From positions 744,001 to 808,000 of the forward strand of contig OY978109.1 in assembly GCA_963854735.1 (NCBI GenBank): a stretch of DNA of 64,000 nt. Reading direction: 5' to 3'. Below, piece by piece: positions 61,234 through 64,000 of the stretch. The DNA comes from Marvania coccoides (taxonomy: Eukaryota; Chlorophyta; Trebouxiophyceae; Chlorellales; Chlorellaceae). Each line of letters opens with the position of its first letter. Position 1 is the stretch's first letter. Under the pieces are notes generated by a model. The model was given only the letters and a program-made list of their open reading frames with translations. It made no database searches and had not been told where the DNA came from. Both the position numbers and the translations under genes were made by a program.

Positions 61234-63432
61234 TTACACGTAGACTGCGGTCTCCCTGTCGTCGGCAGAAGACCCTGCTTTGCGGCGGTACCCCCCGTGG
61301 TCTCCTCCCTCGCCCAGGCTCTCGTGGCGCAGCTTCATTCTGAACACGTTTTCGGCAGCCGAGCTGTCGTTCTCAGCCAGGCCGAAGCGCAGCACGTCCC
61401 CAGGCAGCACCCGCGACCGCTGCTTGGGCGCCAACTGCCGACCGTTCTGGTACGTGCCGTACTGGCTGCCCAGGTCAGTGACGAAATAGTCCTTGCCGTC
61501 CCGCTCCAGGCGCGCATGCTCTGCTGAAACTGAAGAATCTGACAGATGCACACCGCACCCCTCGCCACGCCCGACCACCACACCCTCGCCCGCCTCCACC
61601 ACAGTTCCCTCCAGGCAGGAGGACCCAGCTGCAATGGGCTGGAGCAGCCACTGCGCCCGCGCCGCCCTGAGCAGCGCATCGTCGTCCCGCAGCAGCGTCG
61701 GAAACTCCGCCTCCTTGAAACCCTGCGGCTGATCGTCGATGCGGCACGCGCCAAACCATCCAGCCCGCGCCAGCTCGTCCCCGTACCCTCCCAGTACGTA
61801 ATCCAGCACGCCCGGCATCGTCATTTTCATGACCACCTGCCCTGATACGCGACCCGGATGGGGGATCTTCAACGCAGTCATAGCTTCCAGCGGGCCCAGG
61901 CCCTCGCCCAGGTACGCCTTGTACGTGGATGCCATGCCTGCTGCCATGCCAGCCATGCCGTGGATGGTGGCTGCCCGCACCACGCGCTTGTTGAAGTATC
62001 CCTTCAGCACCCGCTCCACGTCCACGCCACGCCCTTGCGTTGCCGCCTCCTCCAGCTCCACCTCCAGGTCGGTGGACAGCTGGAAAGCGTCCTCAATGGC
62101 CATGCACCCGCCCTGGCCCAGGTTGGGCTGCATGGGGTGCGCAGAGTCGCCCAGCAGCGCCACCCGCCCGTCCGTCCATTTGAACACGGGAGGGCGGTCA
62201 TAGATGTCGCGGCGCAGCACGTCCTCCTCGGGGGTGGCCTCAATGAGGTCGGTGACCATGTCGGACCAAGTGCCGAAAATCTCAAACAGACGCTCCTTGC
62301 GGCGCCCGTCGGGGTCGTCCCCGCCTGCGGGCTCCTTGTGGAAGGCGTACCACTGCATTTTGCCGCCGCCCACGTCGGAGCTCACAAAATACTGCCCGTT
62401 GCCCAGGAAGATGCGGTAGGCCACGGTGTCGATGTCAGGGGGGGTGAAGTTGGAGATGCCGGTGTAGCAGGTGTACTGCGAGTAGTTGGCCTCCGTCTCG
62501 CCCACCATCTGGAACCGCACCTTGGAGCGGATGCCGTCAGCGCCCACAACCAGGTCGCCGGTGAACCGCCGGCCGTCTTCAGCCACGACGGTGGCGCTGC
62601 CGTCCTCGTTTTCGTACTTGACGATGTGCACGTCGTTGAGGATGACATGCTCCCCGCCCAGGGCGCGCACCCTGTCCGCCAGGATGTTTTGCAGGGTGTA
62701 GCGGCCGATGACGCGGGTGACGGGGAGGCCGTTGTTGACAGCCGGGTGGAAGGTGTCGAACTTGCAGTACCTGGAAATTAGTATTTTCAAGGAGATAATA
62801 TGAGAGGTTTAGCTGGTGTGCGCTGGTTGAAGGAGAAATCATGAGGGTGGATCTGTTTAAATTTTGGTTGAAAAAAAATATCGGGAAAATAATATCTATT
62901 TTTTTATTTGAAAATTTAAAAAAACACTCGAAAATTCAGCTCACCACTCTCCGGTGAGGCCGTCGCAGAGGCCGTTGACGCGGTCTCCGGTGATGCAGCC
63001 CGCCTCCATGATGCGGTCTGCGGCCTCGATGTCCAGCGCTTGGAGGGCGGCAAGGGCGTTGGACTGAATCTGGATGGGACCGCGGTACTTGCCCTCTCCG
63101 CGAATGGCAGTCAGGTCTCGCTCCAGCACCTGCACCTGGTGGCCGCGCTTCAGCAGGGAAGCAGCCAGGACGAGGCCACCAATGCCTCCCCCCACAATCA
63201 CAACCTTCAGAGTGGCCTTGGCGGGGGCAGACCCGTTGAGGGAGGGCTCAGCAACCGCAGTGGCGACAACCGGGCATCTTTGGGAAGGGTTTGAGCGCCG
63301 AGGGAGCGCGGACTGGCGCGAAGAGGAACCCTGGATGTGTGTGCGAGGATGCGGGAAAACAGCGCGAGCCTGGCCCTGTGTTCTCGCCTCCAGCGCAGCC
63401 CTAGACAAATTAACCGATATAGAGGTCCGCAT
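61234..63432 (-). CDS. ZEP: Zeaxanthin epoxidase, plastid, with FHA domain
   Basis: Two exons, 63432-62945 and 62770-61234, join through a split Trp codon and encode about 674 residues, the usual length. A Ser/Arg-rich plastid transit peptide (about 1-70) precedes the FAD-monooxygenase domain: VVIVGGGIGGLVLAASLLKR (dinucleotide fold), GADGIRSKVR, and GDSAHPMQPNLGQGGCMAIE (FAD-binding). The C-terminal FHA domain (about 590-660) reads VVGRGEGCGVHLSDSSVSAE and DLGSQYGTYQNGRQL. The enzyme epoxidises zeaxanthin to antheraxanthin and violaxanthin in the thylakoid xanthophyll cycle. The FHA tail is typical of the green lineage and supports a green-algal or plant source. An in-frame TTG lies just upstream; the first ATG is at 63432. 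Confidence 0.95.
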
Positions 63433-63727
63433 GGTGCTCAAAAGCGTCAGGCTTTGTAAAAAAATGCCAGTATGTGGGGAAAATAAGAGAATTTGCTTTA
63501 GCTGAGACTGTGCAGTGTAGAGACCTTCAGTTCAATGTTCAGAGCCACAATATATGTAATAAAATTACGGAATTCGTCTGAAGGTGCGAGATTTGCAGAC
63601 GGATATGTCGCGTGTCAAATCGCGCTGTCCTTCTCTGCAGAGGCAAATGCAGCCCATTATTTATTATTTTAATGATTTGTTAATATCCAATAAGCTGAAA
63701 ACGCCCCGAAGCACGCCACCAGCCGAC
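63433..63727. promoter_or_regulatory. Bidirectional promoter region, ZEP/SDS22-like
   Basis: 295 bases between divergent starts. ZEP genes are usually light-regulated, but no element was identified by eye. Confidence 0.4.
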
Positions 63728-64000
63728 ATGAACAACATTGATCAGCAAAAATACGATGAGCCCACCATAGAAATAGGAGACGAGGAGCTGGACCTCACAA
63801 ATCAGCACCTCCCATCTCTTGCCGACGTTCCTTTGCCAACCACGCTTAAGGTGCGTGCATTCCTGAGGGATAGAAATAAATTCTCTTCCACCCGACCCCG
63901 CTTTCTCACACACAAAGATTAGTACATTCTTCCCTTTTGCAGCTCCTCGATCTCACCGCCAACCGGCTGAAGCACCTGGAGCCCAACCTGCTGGCCCTCC
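63728..64000 (+). CDS. SDS22/PPP1R7-like leucine-rich-repeat protein (partial)
   Basis: Exon 1 (63728-63850) and the beginning of exon 2 (from 63943) are present; the gene runs off the window. The protein starts with an acidic leader and enters leucine-rich repeats of the SDS22 type (DLTNQHLPSLADVPLPTTLK, then LLDLTANRLKHLEPNLLAL). SDS22 is a regulatory subunit of protein phosphatase 1 that controls its assembly and nuclear activity. With barely two repeats visible, other short-LRR proteins (for example dynein light chain 1-like) remain possible. An open frame extends upstream to 63584, but the first good start context is at 63728. Confidence 0.6.

Overview
This is a 64 kb stretch of a eukaryotic nuclear genome, almost certainly a green alga (Chlorophyta, with a trebouxiophyte-like gene content). 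Coding exons are GC-rich and are cut by short AT-rich introns with pyrimidine-CAG acceptors. The gene set includes a plastid-type zeaxanthin epoxidase with a C-terminal FHA domain, a VTC polyphosphate complex, a Tousled-like kinase, PEX6, NUP160 and a GH46-type chitosanase. Exon coordinates below were derived by eye from splice sites and checked for reading-phase closure. Gene names rest on recognised motifs, because no database search was possible.

Layout. 0-16 kb is an accessory-like zone. It holds two lineage-specific genes that share a C-terminal domain (599-2757 and 11195-14033). The second of these contains four near-identical 433-bp tandem copies of a two-exon module. The zone also holds several unrecognised small genes, a decayed gene carrying two in-frame stops and a CACTA-like transposon, and an orphan 3' piece of a nitrate transporter. 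16.5-64 kb is a dense housekeeping zone: a long coiled-coil protein, VTC1 and VTC4-like genes head to head, the AAA ATPase AFG2/CIP111, RNase P subunit RPP30, an IGHMBP2-like helicase with a likely organelle presequence, a USP10/UBP24-type deubiquitinase, PEX6, a secreted SIMPL-domain protein, a standalone glutamine-synthetase-like enzyme, a Cys-rich secreted-protein gene broken by a LINE 3' end, a GH46 chitosanase-like protein, a DUF1338 2-oxoadipate dioxygenase-like enzyme, Tousled-like kinase, an ACAP-type ArfGAP, NUP160, V-ATPase subunit D, zeaxanthin epoxidase, and the 5' end of an SDS22/PPP1R7-like gene.

Most genes in the right-hand two thirds sit in head-to-head pairs about 235-445 bp apart (one is wider) and tail-to-tail neighbours about 145-440 bp apart. 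Bidirectional promoters are therefore likely the rule. The one pair with a clear shared function is VTC1/VTC4, two subunits of one polyphosphate polymerase-translocase complex. Other points that stand out are four GC-AG introns (three in one gene), a six-base first coding exon, and a VTC polymerase domain lacking several residues usually needed for catalysis.
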